A DNA stretch of 64,000 nt from Ambrosia x helenae (lineage: Eukaryota; Streptophyta; Magnoliopsida; Asterales; Asteraceae): the NCBI GenBank assembly GCA_030844895.1, contig CM061233.1:88993563-89057562 (forward strand). Direction: 5' to 3'. This document shows positions 1 to 11,190 of this stretch, one piece after another. A model generated the notes under the pieces. It ran no database searches. It was not told where the DNA came from and was given only the letters and a program-made list of their open reading frames with translations. Numbering within the stretch: position 1 is the stretch's first letter; each line of letters opens with the position of its first letter. Both the position numbers and the translations under genes were made by a program.

Positions 1-133
1 GCGGGTCTTGCTTGTGTATATATATATATACACACAAAAGGGTTATGTTCATTAGAAACGCATTAAAAACTAGCAAACCGAGAAAACAACAACTAACCTA
101 TCAATTTTTAGTATCTTTATAGTTTTGTTTTAA
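1..133. other. left edge, no gene seen
   Basis: AT-rich sequence with a short (TA)n run at about 18-30. I see no coding or structural signal apart from lying next to the LTR that starts at 134. Confidence 0.5.
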
Positions 134-462
134 TGTACGAAAGACCTGAATATCACAAGTTTGTATGAAGCGCGAGTGCGGAAGCCTCCCATCTCGGTTT
201 TATCAACAAATATATATATAAAAAAACACACGAGTTTTCGGGTATGGTTTAAATGGTTATTCGATTAATAAACAGAGCACGAGTGTCTAGAAACAGAATC
301 AGACCACCAAACACACCTAAACCTCTAAAAATAGACAACTAAATGATTAGTCAGGCTATTTGCCTAAAACAATTACAGAAATACCCCTAATCATATAAAT
401 TACTCATTTAACCTAGCCAATGCCCTATCATTAGCTGAAGACATACAAATAATCCACTAACA
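134..462 (-). repeat. 3' LTR of the left-edge element
   Basis: Shares with 2347-2835 the stretch around attcgattaataaacag, the block ending gacatacaaataat and the terminal cactaaca. It is about 160 bp shorter than its partner because of internal deletions. The minus-strand polypurine tract lies directly after it at 463-475. Confidence 0.7.
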
Positions 463-484
463 ATCTTTCCCTTGGACCTAGCTA

Positions 485-487
<3 letters not shown>

Positions 488-553
<66 letters not shown>
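488..553. repeat. (TA)n microsatellite
   Basis: An uninterrupted TA run of about 65 bp lies just inside the internal region. The equivalent place beside the second LTR (about 2855) has no TA run, so it expanded after the copies separated. Confidence 0.95.
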
Positions 554-556
<3 letters not shown>

Positions 557-1838
557 AGCTATCACATAGTTGGGGACATACACGAAGTGTACAAACAGAC
601 TCCCCGTTTGACCTAGCCGGTGATCTATGACCTTTGAGTCTTCAAATCTTCATATGCGGCATTCTTCAATACAGGAATGACACCACAATGTACTAACCCC
701 TGAATACTTGAATACTTTCTGATTTGAACGTTAGTCGTGGCTTCATGAGATCTCGTCTTGGTCTTTGATTAGCTTTTATAACTTGGGAGGAATCATAAAA
801 TCTTTTTTGTTGATGAAGATGGAGATCACTTCTTGTTAAATGAAGTGGCGAAGCTTGAGAAATTAGTCTAGGGGGTCGGAAATCACCGGTCACGGGACGT
901 GACCTAAATATTTTTTTTCTATAGCTATGTTTCGGATGATATGTTTGGGTCGGTGATCCAATTCGGGTCGAGTCAAGCATTAAATACAATAATATCAAAG
1001 TTCTAAGTACCGTTTAACAAAAAATTGAACAAAGACACTAAAAATAGACAAAATCAAACAATTGGATTGTGCCACTTAAAATGGGCCTAAAAGAAAAAAA
1101 ATAAAGAAAAACGATAAACTCGGTAAAACAAACAATATTTGGGAACCTTGTATCGTCCGATATATCCTTAGTTTTGGTTTATATAATATACCTATTTTTT
1201 TTAAAATATGGGGGTCGAAACCGTATATACCTAAAAAATTATATACAGATACTATATAATCGGAACTTCTGAGCAAAAATTCGGTGGGGTTGGCCGCCCC
1301 CTCCCGCCCCTTGAAACCTATGCCCCTGGTTAAATGGCTTCACTTTCATTTCTTTGTTTGCTTGAACAGAGTGAATTGTAGGAGTAACCAAAACCACAGT
1401 TGTTTCTCTATTGGTTTGAACACAGTTGAGCTGCCTAGTTTGATTCAGTTCACTTTAACTAGCATCTGACGTTGTCTTCCTCTCCATATGGGCCCACAGA
1501 TTATATCCGGAAACCCTCAATTCTTGGCATCGTTGAACCGGTTGGTTGTTCATCGAACACACGAAAGCACGTGGGTTTGTATTTTTATTGACATTAACCA
1601 GAGGTTGGGGTTGACGCGATTTTTTACTAAGGTGAGCCCACGGGTTGGTTGCATTTGCCATTATGAATGTTTCAACTTTGGTCAACGAAAGTCAAACTTT
1701 GGACAAATCATATTTTGAATTTAACTGAAAAGTCAACCTTGTTCAACACACATCAAACACTAACATGAACACTCGAACAACGAAAATCAATTTCAATCAA
1801 TTCGATTTTTTTTTTAACAATTTTGGGTTACTAGATGA

Positions 1839-2000
1839 TCTATTCGTGTGAATAGGAGGGTGAATGACATACCTATTTATGTGAATGAGACCTGTTCGTG
1901 TGAGTGGAAACCTATTCGTGTGAAATGATACCTATTCGTGTGAATGGGGGCGAGTGGATAACCTATTCGTGTGAATGGAAACCTATTCGTGTATACTGTA
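1839..2000. repeat. imperfect minisatellite, unit around ACCTATTCGTGTGAATGGA
   Basis: About seven variants of a 19-26 bp unit centred on CCTATTCGTGTGAATGG lie in the internal region of the LTR element. Units differ in spacer length and single bases. No reading frame is maintained through it. Confidence 0.8.
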
Positions 2001-2331
2001 GCACGAATGGTAAAGCCACTCGTGTCCTCTAAACCTATTTGCATGCAAGCTTGTTGGTAGCTTGTTCTTCACAAAAATCAACAATTTGGCTCAAATATCT
2101 CTCAATATTGATGTGATGATCAGATGATTAGGAAAGTTTGCAAAACGCTTTTGGAGAAAACCAAATAAAAAAAAAACCCCAATTTTTTTTAACACAAAAA
2201 CACCATCCAAATCAATGAAAATATGGATTTATTATGAAAATGGGTTTTTAACAATTAAAGCTCCTTTAGATCAGAAAACACGACAATTTTTAGCTAGTTT
2301 TTGTTACAAAAATACCCAAGATACGAGTCTT

Positions 2332-2343
2332 GGCTCTGATACT
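2332..2343 (-). other. primer binding site, initiator-Met type
   Basis: Plus strand ggctctgatact is the reverse complement of a one-base variant of the plant copia primer site (canonical TGGTATCAGAGC). It sits three bases inside the LTR that begins at 2347, which fixes the element on the minus strand. Confidence 0.7.
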
Positions 2344-2346
2344 ACT

Positions 2347-2835
2347 TGTAGGACCGTTACGGATGATTTGAATATGACGAGTTTGTGCGAGGCGCAAGTA
2401 TGGAATCATAGGGTCTCGGTTTTACACAACAAATATATAAGAACACACACACACACACGAGTGGTCGGATATGGTTTTAATGGTTATTCGATTAATAAAC
2501 AGCGCATGAGCGTATACAAACCAAATCAAACTACCAAGCACACCTAAGCCTCTCAAAATGGACAACTAAATGATTAGGGCAATCATTCTCTCTGTTTATT
2601 CTAGCTCTCATTAGCCCATGCCTATAGGGAGAATGGCTTTGCCTTGGCGACTGGGTGGGGGCGAATATGTTACTACCTATACTCCATTTCCAGTACATGA
2701 ATGGCTAAGCCATTCGTGTTTTGTCAAGCTATTCGCCGAAAACAATTATAGAAATGGCCCTAATTATGTAAATAGTTCGTTTAACGTAGCCAACGACCTA
2801 TCACTAGCTCGGGACATACAAATAATGCACTAACA
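2347..2835 (-). repeat. 5' LTR of the left-edge element
   Basis: Runs from TGTAGGACC to CACTAACA, giving TG/CA ends on either strand. Its right side carries a minus-strand polypurine tract (2836-2848) that normally belongs beside a 3' LTR. This LTR is therefore shared between two element units. Confidence 0.7.
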
Positions 2836-2915
2836 ATCTCTCCCTTAGACCTAGCTAGTAATCTACAGATTTAGCCTATCACTTAATTGGGCACATAGAC
2901 GAAGTGTATGAACAA

Positions 2916-3250
2916 TGTGTGTGTGTGAGTGAGAGAGAGAGTGTGTGTGTTAGTGGGGTACCACAAAACCACTATTTTGAGAAAAATAATTTTTACTAAG
3001 TTTTTTAATATACACATATATAGAAGCCGTTCTATTAAAAATAATCCAAAAAAACTAAAGAGAATAGTTTAAAAACGTAAAATGGTATAAAAAGCAGGTT
3101 TTGTTTATTTGAATGACTTTTACATGTGTTGTTTATGTGTAAAAGCTGCATTCAAGCAAATGAGATAGCGCGCAACTTGATTAGAGTGGGGCTGGGAATT
3201 TAGGTGTCCCTATACATTTCCTGTTGTAACATTTATTTATGTCATGCTTA
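2916..3250. other. unassigned intergenic sequence
   Basis: Starts with a GT/GA-rich simple repeat (2918-2950). The rest is AT-rich with no open frame of note and no similarity that I can see to other parts of the window. Confidence 0.5.
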
Positions 3251-4707
3251 GACCCACTGTAGTGGAGCGTTACTTGGCAAAAATTTTAAGAAATAGCGCC
3301 CAAAGACCGGTACATAGGGGCGCTATTTTTAAAAATTAGGTAAGGGCTTTATAATTAAAACGCCATGACATTTTTCCCCCTCCAATCAAACCTTGCCATG
3401 TGGCAAGGTCAAACATTGAAACTTTAATTATTTTATTTTTAATAATAATAACAATAATAATTTAAACATAAAATTTATTAGATTAAATAAAAAAATAATT
3501 AATATTAAAAAATAATATTTATTAAAAAAATAATAAAAAAATTATATTCAAACATTTGAATTTTAAACGGTTACTGTTCCAAACCGTTTGAAATTCAAAA
3601 TTTTCACCAAACGTTTAAATTTCAAATTTTGAATTTCAAACGTTTTCCCCCAAACGATCATATTTCTAACCCTATAAATACAACACGAAAACTGATTTTT
3701 CAGTCACACCTCCAATTCCTCATCCTCAAAACAATGAATAATATGGGCGGTTTTCAACCAGGAGCTGCCGGACCGTCTAATGTCCGGTAGTACTCTCGCC
3801 GGGTCCGGGGACGGGGCCGCCCCCGAAGACTACCATTCACCTCCTCTCCTCCTCCTACTGCTGCACAACCTCCTCTTCCCCCTCCTCCACAACATTGGTT
3901 ATATCCCCCTCCTCCTGCTGCTGCACAACCAACATTTCCTCCTCCTGAAGCCGATGATGACTTCATGAATGAGGAAATGGTCTGGGCCATGGATTATGTC
4001 TTGGCTGTTAGTGAAATGGACCGACTAATGTTGTCGGCCCCCACCCCCCGGACTGCTGCTATCCCCACCCCCACCACCAGACTGCTGCTATCCCCACCCC
4101 ACCCCACCCCATCCCCTATTACGAGACTACCCCAACTGAGGAGGACTTGGAAGCCCTCAGGGAAATTGAGGAGGAGGAACGCCTCTGGAGCCGACCTACC
4201 CCTTCTCTTGAGTACTGCTATTTCCCCTCGGATGCGAGATCCGATGGACGGGATAGTTCACGTTCCGTGTCCCCGAGTACTACACACCCGAGGACTGGGA
4301 CAACTACTCTCCATAGTGGAGAAAATTATGATTAAATAAGTAATTTAGGAATATGTAATGTTTAATAAGTAATTTAGGAATTCTCTAGTGTTTAATAGGT
4401 AATTTAGGAATATGTAATGTTTAAATAAGTAATTTAGGAAGTGTGTAACTTTTTTTTTAATATTAGTTGTGTGTTTTTAATATTATTTGTAATTTTTTTA
4501 TATTTATTTGTCTTTTATTTTAATTATTTTGAGTTAAAAGATTAAAAAAATAATAAAAAAAATCAACCAAACAGAAACAGGGGCTTTATTTATAAAGCCC
4601 CTACCTACACCCCTTTTTCAGTTTCTCTCTCCATGCTGACACAGCAGCCACATGGACCAATCAGAAAGGGAGGGCTTTATATATAAAGCCCGCCACTACG
4701 CATGGTT
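3251..4707 (+). mobile_element. PIF/Harbinger-like non-autonomous DNA transposon
   Basis: The ends form an imperfect inverted repeat of about 20 bp sharing the core GTAGTGG. A further inverted block carries CCATGTGGC (near 3397 and, inverted, near 4650). The element is flanked by TTA on both sides (3248-3250 and 4708-4710), the usual target duplication of this superfamily. The interior carries AT-rich arms, a short promoter-like stretch ending in tataaata (3675) and a decayed proline-rich reading frame. No transposase is present. Confidence 0.75.
3734..4335 (+). pseudogene. decayed proline/acid-rich ORF inside the Harbinger-like element
   Basis: The frame opens at ATG 3734 (MNNMGGFQPGAAGPSN) and stops after 18 codons. 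Coding character then resumes in the same frame as a proline-rich stretch followed by EADDDFMNEEMVWAMDYVLA. It moves to another frame for EEDLEALREIEEEERLWSRP and probably to a third for VPEYYTPEDWDNYSP before a stop near 4315. The hopping means one stop and at least two frameshifts. I do not recognise the family. Position and composition fit an accessory (ORF1-like) product of the transposon, or a captured gene. Confidence 0.5.
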
Positions 4708-4914
4708 TTACGCATATATGGGTCGGAAAGTTTGAGCCTTTGAGGTGATGTTATATGTAAATATTTGGTGACGGAATAAAATTGAACTAGATCTTTTAGA
4801 TAACTGAGGAAGTGTACGAACGAGTTTGAGGTGATGTTGTTTTATTAGTACCGTTTTTTTTTTTCCGAACTAGATCTTTTAGATAATTGAACTGCATTAA
4901 TGTTTAGTTTGTTA

Positions 4915-5243
4915 ATGTATGAGTAGTTGTGGGGGTTATGGGTATTAAAATATTAAAAAGTAATAGAACGGAGGTTATGGAAAAAGAGGGTGTAGTGGGA
5001 AGGGGGTTATAAATGATTGGGAAATTATTGTAGTGGGAAGGGTGTAGTGGGAAGAGGGTGTGGAAATTAATTAAAAAAATAATATAAAAAAAATAATAAA
5101 ATCTTTAATCATAGCATGGCGCTCTTTATCCACAAAACGTCCCCCATCCAAAACGCCCCATAACGCCCAAGGGGGCGGTGTTCGGGGCGCTATAGGGGAA
5201 TAAAATATTCAAAACGCCCCCATGACGCCCACTACACATAACC
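4915..5243. mobile_element. MITE, Tourist/Harbinger-like
   Basis: The right end is a GC-rich arm with repeated acgccc words that finishes cactacacataacc before TTA. The left end reads atgtatgagtagttgtggg after TTA. The two ends pair imperfectly as a terminal inverted repeat around GTAGT. The interior is purine-rich with repeated gtagtgggaaggg. No coding capacity. Left boundary uncertain. Confidence 0.5.
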
Positions 5244-5269
5244 TTAGACTTCTTCATAGTTCTGTTAGG

Positions 5270-6328
5270 TAGGGCTGTGCAAAGGGTCCGGAACCGACCC
5301 GGACCCACCAGAACCATATACCCTTTTATTGTTGAAATTAGGAACCAAGAACCGAACCTTAAAATGCCGTGTGGTTTCGGGTCCTAAAGGTTCTGATGGG
5401 TCGGGTAAAAGAGTCTGACCCTCTAAAACCTTTTAATGTAATAGCCACTTTTAGAGGATTTACATATTCATATTCTTTTACCATGCTCGTAAAAGAATTC
5501 CTCCAAATGGTTCTAAGGTCGTCCGTTGTGGACGCGCGAGCGAACGGGTGCGAGCCACCGACGTGACTATTAAGTAATCCGGTTACTTGACCCCGTTGTG
5601 ACTGGGTGAGCAACGGCACGACCAAAGGTCACCTTTTTCGTTAACCCACGCAACCACCATTACTTGTGCTCGCGCGGGGACTGTTTGTGTGGGGCTGTTA
5701 TGGTTGGGGGTGAGCACGAGGGCTGAAACCTCGTTCGCGTCATGCTACTCGCGCTTCCACAACATACAGTCTAACAATAGCCCATGAGTTTCTTTTTTAA
5801 GTCACTTTTCGTTTCTCGACTTATGTTTTCGTAACAATTTTGTCATTATCATCATTAGAAACATTATGTGAATTTGTTATGTATACATAATAAATACACA
5901 CACATCAGAGCGACATATATAAATATTTACTTCAAACTTGGATGTAATATATATTATATTATATAATATATCATATCTATGCATATCAATTAAGCCGAAA
6001 AATATTTCAAGAAAAATACATTGTTATTATTATAAATAATATTTTTAATATTTTATTAACATTACATGAAATCAATTACAATAAAACGTAAAAACGAATA
6101 GTTAAAAGACTAAAAAACATTATTTTTTTATTTTTTAATTAAAATACAAACGGTTGTTGTGGTTCTTATTAGAACCGTGGGTTTAGAACCGACCCGACCC
6201 GGAACCGATGATTCATATAAATTTAGAACCGGAAACCGACCCATATATTTAAAAAGGTTTGGGTCCAAAGTTCTCGTAGGCCGGGTCCAAAGTTCCTGTG
6301 GGTCTGAACCACGAAATGCGCACCCCTA
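5270..6328. mobile_element. hAT-like non-autonomous transposon
   Basis: Begins TAGGGCTGTGCA and ends with the inverted counterpart of TAGGGGTGCGCA. It is flanked by 8-bp near-identical repeats, ctgttagg (5262-5269) and ttgttagg (6329-6336), the duplication size typical of hAT elements. Both sub-ends are rich in ggaaccgacccg-type words in inverted orientation, which extends the terminal pairing. The core (5440-5760) is GC-rich and the inner right part AT-rich. No transposase reading frame was seen. Confidence 0.75.
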
Positions 6329-6336
6329 TTGTTAGG

Positions 6337-6577
6337 TAATTTACATCTTAAAATATATTTGAAAGAGCAAAATTGTTTATTTGCTACCATGTTCTGTAAC
6401 CATATCGGAAGTGGTTTTGGCTTATGTCATTTAATTTAATTAGATATATTAACCCTTATATATAGAATTGTTGATGTGAAAAATGTTACGGAGACTTTTG
6501 GTACAAGTGAACAAAAGATAAGCTTCTTCAACTTTAACCTTGGTGGGATAGTTACTTGCATAAAATAATACTTTTGG
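6337..6577. other. unassigned spacer
   Basis: AT-rich sequence between the hAT-like element and the 3' LTR of the copia element. No supported feature. Confidence 0.5.
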
Positions 6578-6713
6578 TAAAGGAATTCAATCCGTACCTT
6601 TCTCTATGATTTTGTCGGTGTAAATAATACAAAGGATATCTCCTAAATACGGATACAGATAATTATATTAACTATAATACATATCATTCCTAAATATATG
6701 CTAGGCTATTACA
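6578..6713 (-). repeat. 3' LTR of the Ale-like copia element
   Basis: 136 bp. The end regions (taaaggaattcaat, and cctaaatatatgctaggctatta) match the right LTR, which lacks about 80 bp from the middle. The left terminus reads TA, not the usual TG of a plus-strand start, so either the boundary has mutated or it is off by a few bases. Confidence 0.7.
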
Positions 6714-7478
6714 CCCCGCAGTCGAAACGAGAGGTGACCGGATGCTGACACTGGATCTGAAATCATCAAATAAGATGTGTGGTAACCCCTTGGTGAAGAT
6801 ATATGTGATTTGATACCTAGATGGTATGTGAAGACTACTCACATGAACCCGTTGAACTTGTTCCCGGACAAAGTGAATATCCAATTTTATGTGTTTTGTG
6901 AGTTGATGCTGAACCGGATTGCCTGGCAAGTAGATAGCACTAACATTGTCACAATAGACCATTGTAGCACCGGAAATTGGGACAGATAACTCGAGAAGCA
7001 TGTTCCGTAACCAACAAATTTCAGCAACCACATTGGCGACAGCACGATATTCTGCTTCTACACGTGAACGGGAGACGGTGGGTTGTCGTTTAGAGGACCA
7101 TGAAATTAAATTGTCTCCAAAATAAATGTAATATTCGCTAGTGGAGCGTCCAGTATCCAGACAACCTGTCCGATCAGGGTCCGTGTACGAGACCAACAAA
7201 GTAGTGGCTGACGGTCCCAATGTTAAACCAAATGTAGCCATGCATTTAATGTTCCTGATTATCCTTTTCGATGCATTCCAGTGATCGGTACATGGCGCAT
7301 GCTTATGCATGCACGTTTGCTGAATAGCATAGGTGATATCTGGCCGTGTAAAAGTAAGGTAATGCAAGGCCCCAGCTAGGCTATTGTATAGGTTGGGGTC
7401 ATGGTAGGGTTCTCTAGATGTAGCACTGAGTATAGCATTGGTGTCAACCGGGGTAGCAACAGGGTTACATGATTTCAT
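6714..7478 (-). pseudogene. copia RNase H and 3' reverse-transcriptase remnant
   Basis: The long open stretch carries YNSLAGALHYLTFTRPDITY, the usual join between reverse transcriptase and RNase H. It then has ISWSSKRQPTVSRSRVEAEY, WLRNMLLEL, YCDNVSAIYL and HIKLDIHFVREQV, all standard copia RNase H landmarks. The first acidic motif reads SYTDPDRTG where family members have an SDADWAG-like motif, so catalytic residues are altered. It is out of frame with the rest of the reverse transcriptase at 7626-8219. The protein would have copied and trimmed the RNA:DNA hybrid. Confidence 0.85.
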
Positions 7479-7625
7479 ACCTGCACGGGCAATGATGTAT
7501 GTTGTATATGACTACTAAGAGAGAAACATGGGGTCGTTGTGTCTAGAAACCGAGATGCCCAGAAAATAGCTTAGAGGGCCAAGGTCTTTCATGGGGAATT
7601 CGCTTGCAAGGTTCGTCAGAAGACG

Positions 7626-8219
7626 CTAACGGAGACTGTCAAAGGATGTAACTAGAAGAATGTCATCCACATAGAGGAGCAAGTAGGCCGTGTCACGGCA
7701 ATGATGAAGTGTGAATAACGATGCATCGCATCGACTATTAAGAAAGCCCAGAGTAAGAACATAGTTGGTTAACCGTTGGTACCATGAACGTGGTGCCTGT
7801 TTGAGCCCATATTGAGATTTTCTCAGAAGGCATACATGATCTGGAAAATTATTGTCCCTAAACTCCATTGGTTGCTACATGTAGACAGTCTGGTGTAGGA
7901 AACCATTAGTGACATCTAACTGATGCACCGACCATCCGTTAGATAATGGGACTGATAAAACAATGCGAATTGTAGCCGGCTTAACAACCGTGCTAAAGGT
8001 ATCACCACAATCGATCCCCACCTGTTGTGACCGATCGTCACACACTAATCTCACTTTGTATATTTCAAATGTCCTGTCTGACCTGTATTTATGTTTGAAC
8101 AACCACATACTACGTATAATATTCATGTTTGGGTAACGAAGAACTAACTCCCATGTACCGTTTCTAATTAATGCATTATACTCGGTAGACATGGCAGAGT
8201 ACCATTGTGGAATGGCCAA
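7626..8219 (-). pseudogene. copia reverse transcriptase remnant
   Basis: Two abutting open pieces. The upstream one (7875-8219) holds NALIRNGTWELV, FKHKYRSDRTFEIYKVRLV and the palm motif QLDVTNGFLH. The downstream one (7626-7868) holds YGLKQAPRSWYQ and the catalytic YVDDILL. A stop lies between them, and intact relatives have VKAFLHG-like residues where this copy reads VTNGFLHQT. The order and spacing match the palm and fingers of copia reverse transcriptase. Confidence 0.85.
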
Positions 8220-8310
8220 GGCATCAATGGGGGGGTTTTTGGAATGGGTAGGACGGGTGTTTTAGTGGTGGTGGTAAGGTTGAAGGGTTGTTTCGGCCTA
8301 AAAATACCGC

Positions 8311-8631
8311 TCATGGAGCTAGTGTGAATGGTTCAGTTAATAGTTCGGGTAGATGTGGGTCATGGGTTTGTGTTCCGTAATGTGGAAAGTGGATGATGGT
8401 CGGGTATCGGGTTTGTGGTGAGAGTAGGCTACGTATGTGGGGCCGGTAATTTTGGTAAGTGTGGGTTGTGTTGGGCCAAGGAGATTCGGAGGAATGGTGG
8501 GTGTTGGTGTATGGTGTGGGTCGGGTGTGTGTAGAAGAAGTTGGGCTGGTCAGATATAGGTAAGGAGTTGGGCCGACGGGTTGCGGATGTTCAACAGAAG
8601 GAGGTTGGCGGTGGAAAATATGGGGGCACAA
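8311..8631 (-). pseudogene. proline/histidine/threonine-rich linker between integrase and reverse transcriptase
   Basis: An open frame of about 106 codons rich in P, H, T and S (for example PHIFHRQPPSVEHPQPVGPT). It lies where copia polyproteins have a low-complexity spacer. It has no catalytic motif. Confidence 0.6.
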
Positions 8632-8701
8632 GTGATGGGGAAAGGGCTCACTAATGAAATCATAAGATGGGGTTGGGCCAATGTTTAGGCAAATGGGAAT
8701 G

Positions 8702-9666
8702 TTATCTCGTCAAAAGCAACGTGACGAGAGATAATAATTTGTTTAGAGATGAGGTTAAGACAGTGATACCCTCTATATGTAAGTGGTTATCAAGGAAGAT
8801 ACATGGGTGGGTTCGGTTTTCAAGTTTGTGGATGGTGGTGGATGGGGCGAGATGGTAACAAAGGCACCTGAAGACACGAAGATGGTCATATGTGGGTATG
8901 GACAAATATAGCAGTTTAGTATGTGTTTTATCATGAGTGGTTTTGGATGGTAGTATGTTTAGTAGGTAAGTAGCGGTTTCAGGGGCGAAGTGCCAAAGGT
9001 GAGTGGGGAGGGATGCATGGGTTGTTAAAGTTCTGAGCATGTTATTAATTATTCAAATTTTGCGCTCAACTTTGGCATTCTAGGAGTATGTGTAGGGGCA
9101 GGAAAGTCAGTAAAGGATACCCTTAGTGGTAAAGAAGTTTTGGAATGAAGCATTAACATATTCACGACCATTTTTGCCTTGGAATGTTTTAATGGTGTGC
9201 TCAAATTGGGTTTTAATAGTAAAGGCAAAGTGGGTGAAGGAAGGGAGACTTGGGATTTTTGTGTGATCGGGTAGGTCCATAAAAAAATAGAATAGTCGTC
9301 AAGAAACAACACATAGTATTTATGGCTAGATGAACTTATTATTGGTGATGTCCACATGTCACTATGAATTATGTCAAACGGTTGAGAAGTAAAATTATTA
9401 GAAGTAAAGAAAAGTAAACGAACACTTTTTCCAAAAATACAAGACTCGCAAACATTATTCGGATACATATCAAAATCTAAAACATTAGAAGTTTTTAATT
9501 TATTCAAAGATGAACGTTCTGGGTGGCCAAGACGGTGATGGCAGACTTGTGCAGAGATAGCAACAAAAGTAGAAAATTTGGAAGTGGATGACCCGAATAC
9601 CAAGGGATAGATATCACCACTGCTGTTGCAACACATGAGTGGTGCCTTGGTCTTGTAATCCTTCAC
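8702..9666 (-). pseudogene. copia integrase remnant
   Basis: The right part (9049-9666) carries the HHCC zinc-binding region (CHHRLGHPERSS then CESCIFGK). It also has the first catalytic region as IIHSDMWTSP followed by YYVLFLDDYS. The left part (8702-9040) carries the C-terminal half (LPTHLWHFAPETATYLLNILP, then LRVFRCLCYH). The central DDE residues fall where frames change near 9050-9160, so the enzyme is broken. Integrase would have inserted the cDNA. Confidence 0.85.
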
Positions 9667-9731
9667 AAGAAAACCAAAATGGTCAAATTCGACAGAAACA
9701 TAATTGTCTGCGGTAAATCTACAAATAGAAA

Positions 9732-10163
9732 TTAAGTTTTTGACAAGTCTAGGAGAGTATAGGACAATTTTAAGGACAAATGGAGGAAAGGGTTTGGGTA
9801 GGAATTTTTTCCTTGTCCGAGTACCGGAATAGTATCGCCATTAGCTACAATATTATTATGAGACATGCATGAATTAGAAAAAGTATGAATGTCACCTTGC
9901 TCGTGAGACATTGTGGATGAGGCTCCTGTGTCCACGTACCGGGTCGGGTCCGGTTGTTGCAAGGACATTGTGTAAAGTTCCTGCTCTATATCCGTTAGGC
10001 TATAAACCCTGTGTGCCCATTGGGTATGATTGGTGGTTGGGTTGGGTTTTAAGAAGTGGGTGGGGCCGATCATTGGGTGGTCCACGAGTAATAATAGGGT
10101 GGCGGTCAGGTGTGTTGTAATTGATAGTGGCCGCAGCCAAAGGATGAACACCCACGGCCACAA
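9732..10163 (-). pseudogene. copia protease region remnant
   Basis: Contains RYVDTGASSTMSHEQG, the aspartic-protease active-site region (D-T-G), followed by VANGDTIPVLGQG, typical just downstream. The N-terminal part is proline-rich. It lies between the gag and integrase remnants in the expected order. Confidence 0.8.
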
Positions 10164-10339
10164 CCATAGATCTAGTTATCGGGGCGGGTTTGGTCTGTGT
10201 TGGTTGAACGTTGGGTTGAGGCAGTGAGTGCAGTTGAGGCGGTTTTGGAAGCCAGGAGGGCTTGCTTGACTTTTCTGGTTTTGACTTGGATGAGTTTGGA
10301 GCGGGCAGTGTAAAATGGGGGCAGAGGTTCTTATTGTTG

Positions 10340-10880
10340 GAGTATGGTGGCGATGCCCTCGTACTGCTCGTTTAACCCGGCAATGTGCTGGAGGACCAGT
10401 CTGTCATTGTCCACAAGAGCATTAACGTTTGCCAATTGATCCGCCAAGACTTTGAGTTCTTGGCAGCAGGGGGAAACGCTAGGGAATGCATCGAGTCAGG
10501 TGTTAGATTACTTGTGCATGAGGTGTAAGGCCCTCCAACTTCTGTTGTCTTGGAAGAGGTTTTCAATGGCTATCCATGCTTCGTAGGAAATGGAGGTTTT
10601 GTTAATGATGGTGTGGAGTAGATCATTAGAAACAATGTTTTATATCCATTGTAGAATAATGGCATCAAGTCGTTCCCAATCATCTATGGTTTTGGGTGCG
10701 ATTGTGGATGTGGAGGACTCGTTTGCGGGTGGTAGTGGGCGAGGGGAGAGGTGGTCATGGACTAAGAAGGTTTTGCAGTGAATCGTGAACAAGGTCGACC
10801 AGGATGCACACTGACCCGATTTAATTTCAAGGGTGATCCGGATATTGTTTTTGATGTTTGAGACAGTAGTGGCAGGGTGA
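10340..10880 (-). pseudogene. copia gag (UBN2-type) remnant
   Basis: Minus-strand frames give WDRLDAIILQWI, SYEAWIAIENLFQDNRSWRA and LADQLANVNALVDNDRLVLQ followed by LNEQYEGIATIL. These landmarks belong to the UBN2-type gag of plant copia elements. Two stops lie between the blocks. The zinc knuckle expected further left is not recognisable. Confidence 0.75.
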
Positions 10881-11121
10881 AGTTTTTATTCAATGGTGAT
10901 TGGTGGTGGCGTGGTTTGAGAAGGTGGTGGTGTTGTCATGGTTAAGCAAGAAGGAAACAGACAATCGGATTACGGGAAGGGAAGGAGGAGGAAGCCAATC
11001 GATAGAAGATGATCGACCGAAAGCAGGGGAAGAAGCCGGTCGACAGAAGAAGGTCGTCGGTTGCCGATCGATAGAAGATGGTCGACGGCAGGTTAGGGTT
11101 AGAAGGGAGAAGGGACGAGGA

Positions 11122-11133
11122 CTCTTGATACCA
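11122..11133 (-). other. primer binding site of the Ale-like element
   Basis: Plus ctcttgatacca, that is TGGTATCAAGAG on the minus strand, complementary to the 3' end of plant initiator Met-tRNA. It directly abuts the LTR that starts at 11134. Confidence 0.8.
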
Positions 11134-11190
11134 TAAAGGAATTCATTAATCATAATACAAATCCTTCCTAAATATATGATAGCCTATTTT
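11134..11190 (-). repeat. 5' LTR of the Ale-like element, internally deleted
   Basis: Matches the two ends of 6578-6713 but lacks the central 80 bp. The deletion probably removed promoter sequence. Confidence 0.7.

Larger units (their letters stand above)
134..2915 (-). mobile_element. non-autonomous LTR retroelement (copia-type primer site), tandem arrangement
   Basis: Two diverged direct repeats (134-462 and 2347-2835) both start TGTA and end CTAACA. Read on the minus strand, the right repeat is the 5' LTR, with an initiator-Met type primer site beside it (2332-2343). The left repeat is the 3' LTR, with a purine-rich tract (463-475) before it. The 1.9-kb interior has no recognisable gag or pol, so this is a TRIM/LARD-like element. 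Similarity to 463-600 continues beyond the right LTR, from 2836 to about 2915, so part of a second internal region is joined on. Confidence 0.7.
6578..11190 (-). mobile_element. degenerate Ty1/copia retrotransposon, Ale/Retrofit-like
   Basis: Gag, protease, integrase, reverse transcriptase and RNase H remnants follow one another from right to left on the minus strand, the copia order. Short LTRs flank them. The primer site (11122-11133, reading TGGTATCAAGAG) abuts the right LTR. A purine tract (CTGCGGGG) precedes the left LTR, whose minus-strand start is TGTAATAGCC. Total length of about 4.6 kb and LTRs under 150 bp suggest the Ale/Retrofit lineage, which is an inference. Several frameshifts and stops make the element inactive. 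Confidence 0.85.

Noticed and set aside
3754..3990. Minus-strand glycine-rich open frame (GGGGYNQCCGGGGRGG)
   Set aside because: It is the antisense of the proline-rich coding stretch on the plus strand of the Harbinger-like element.
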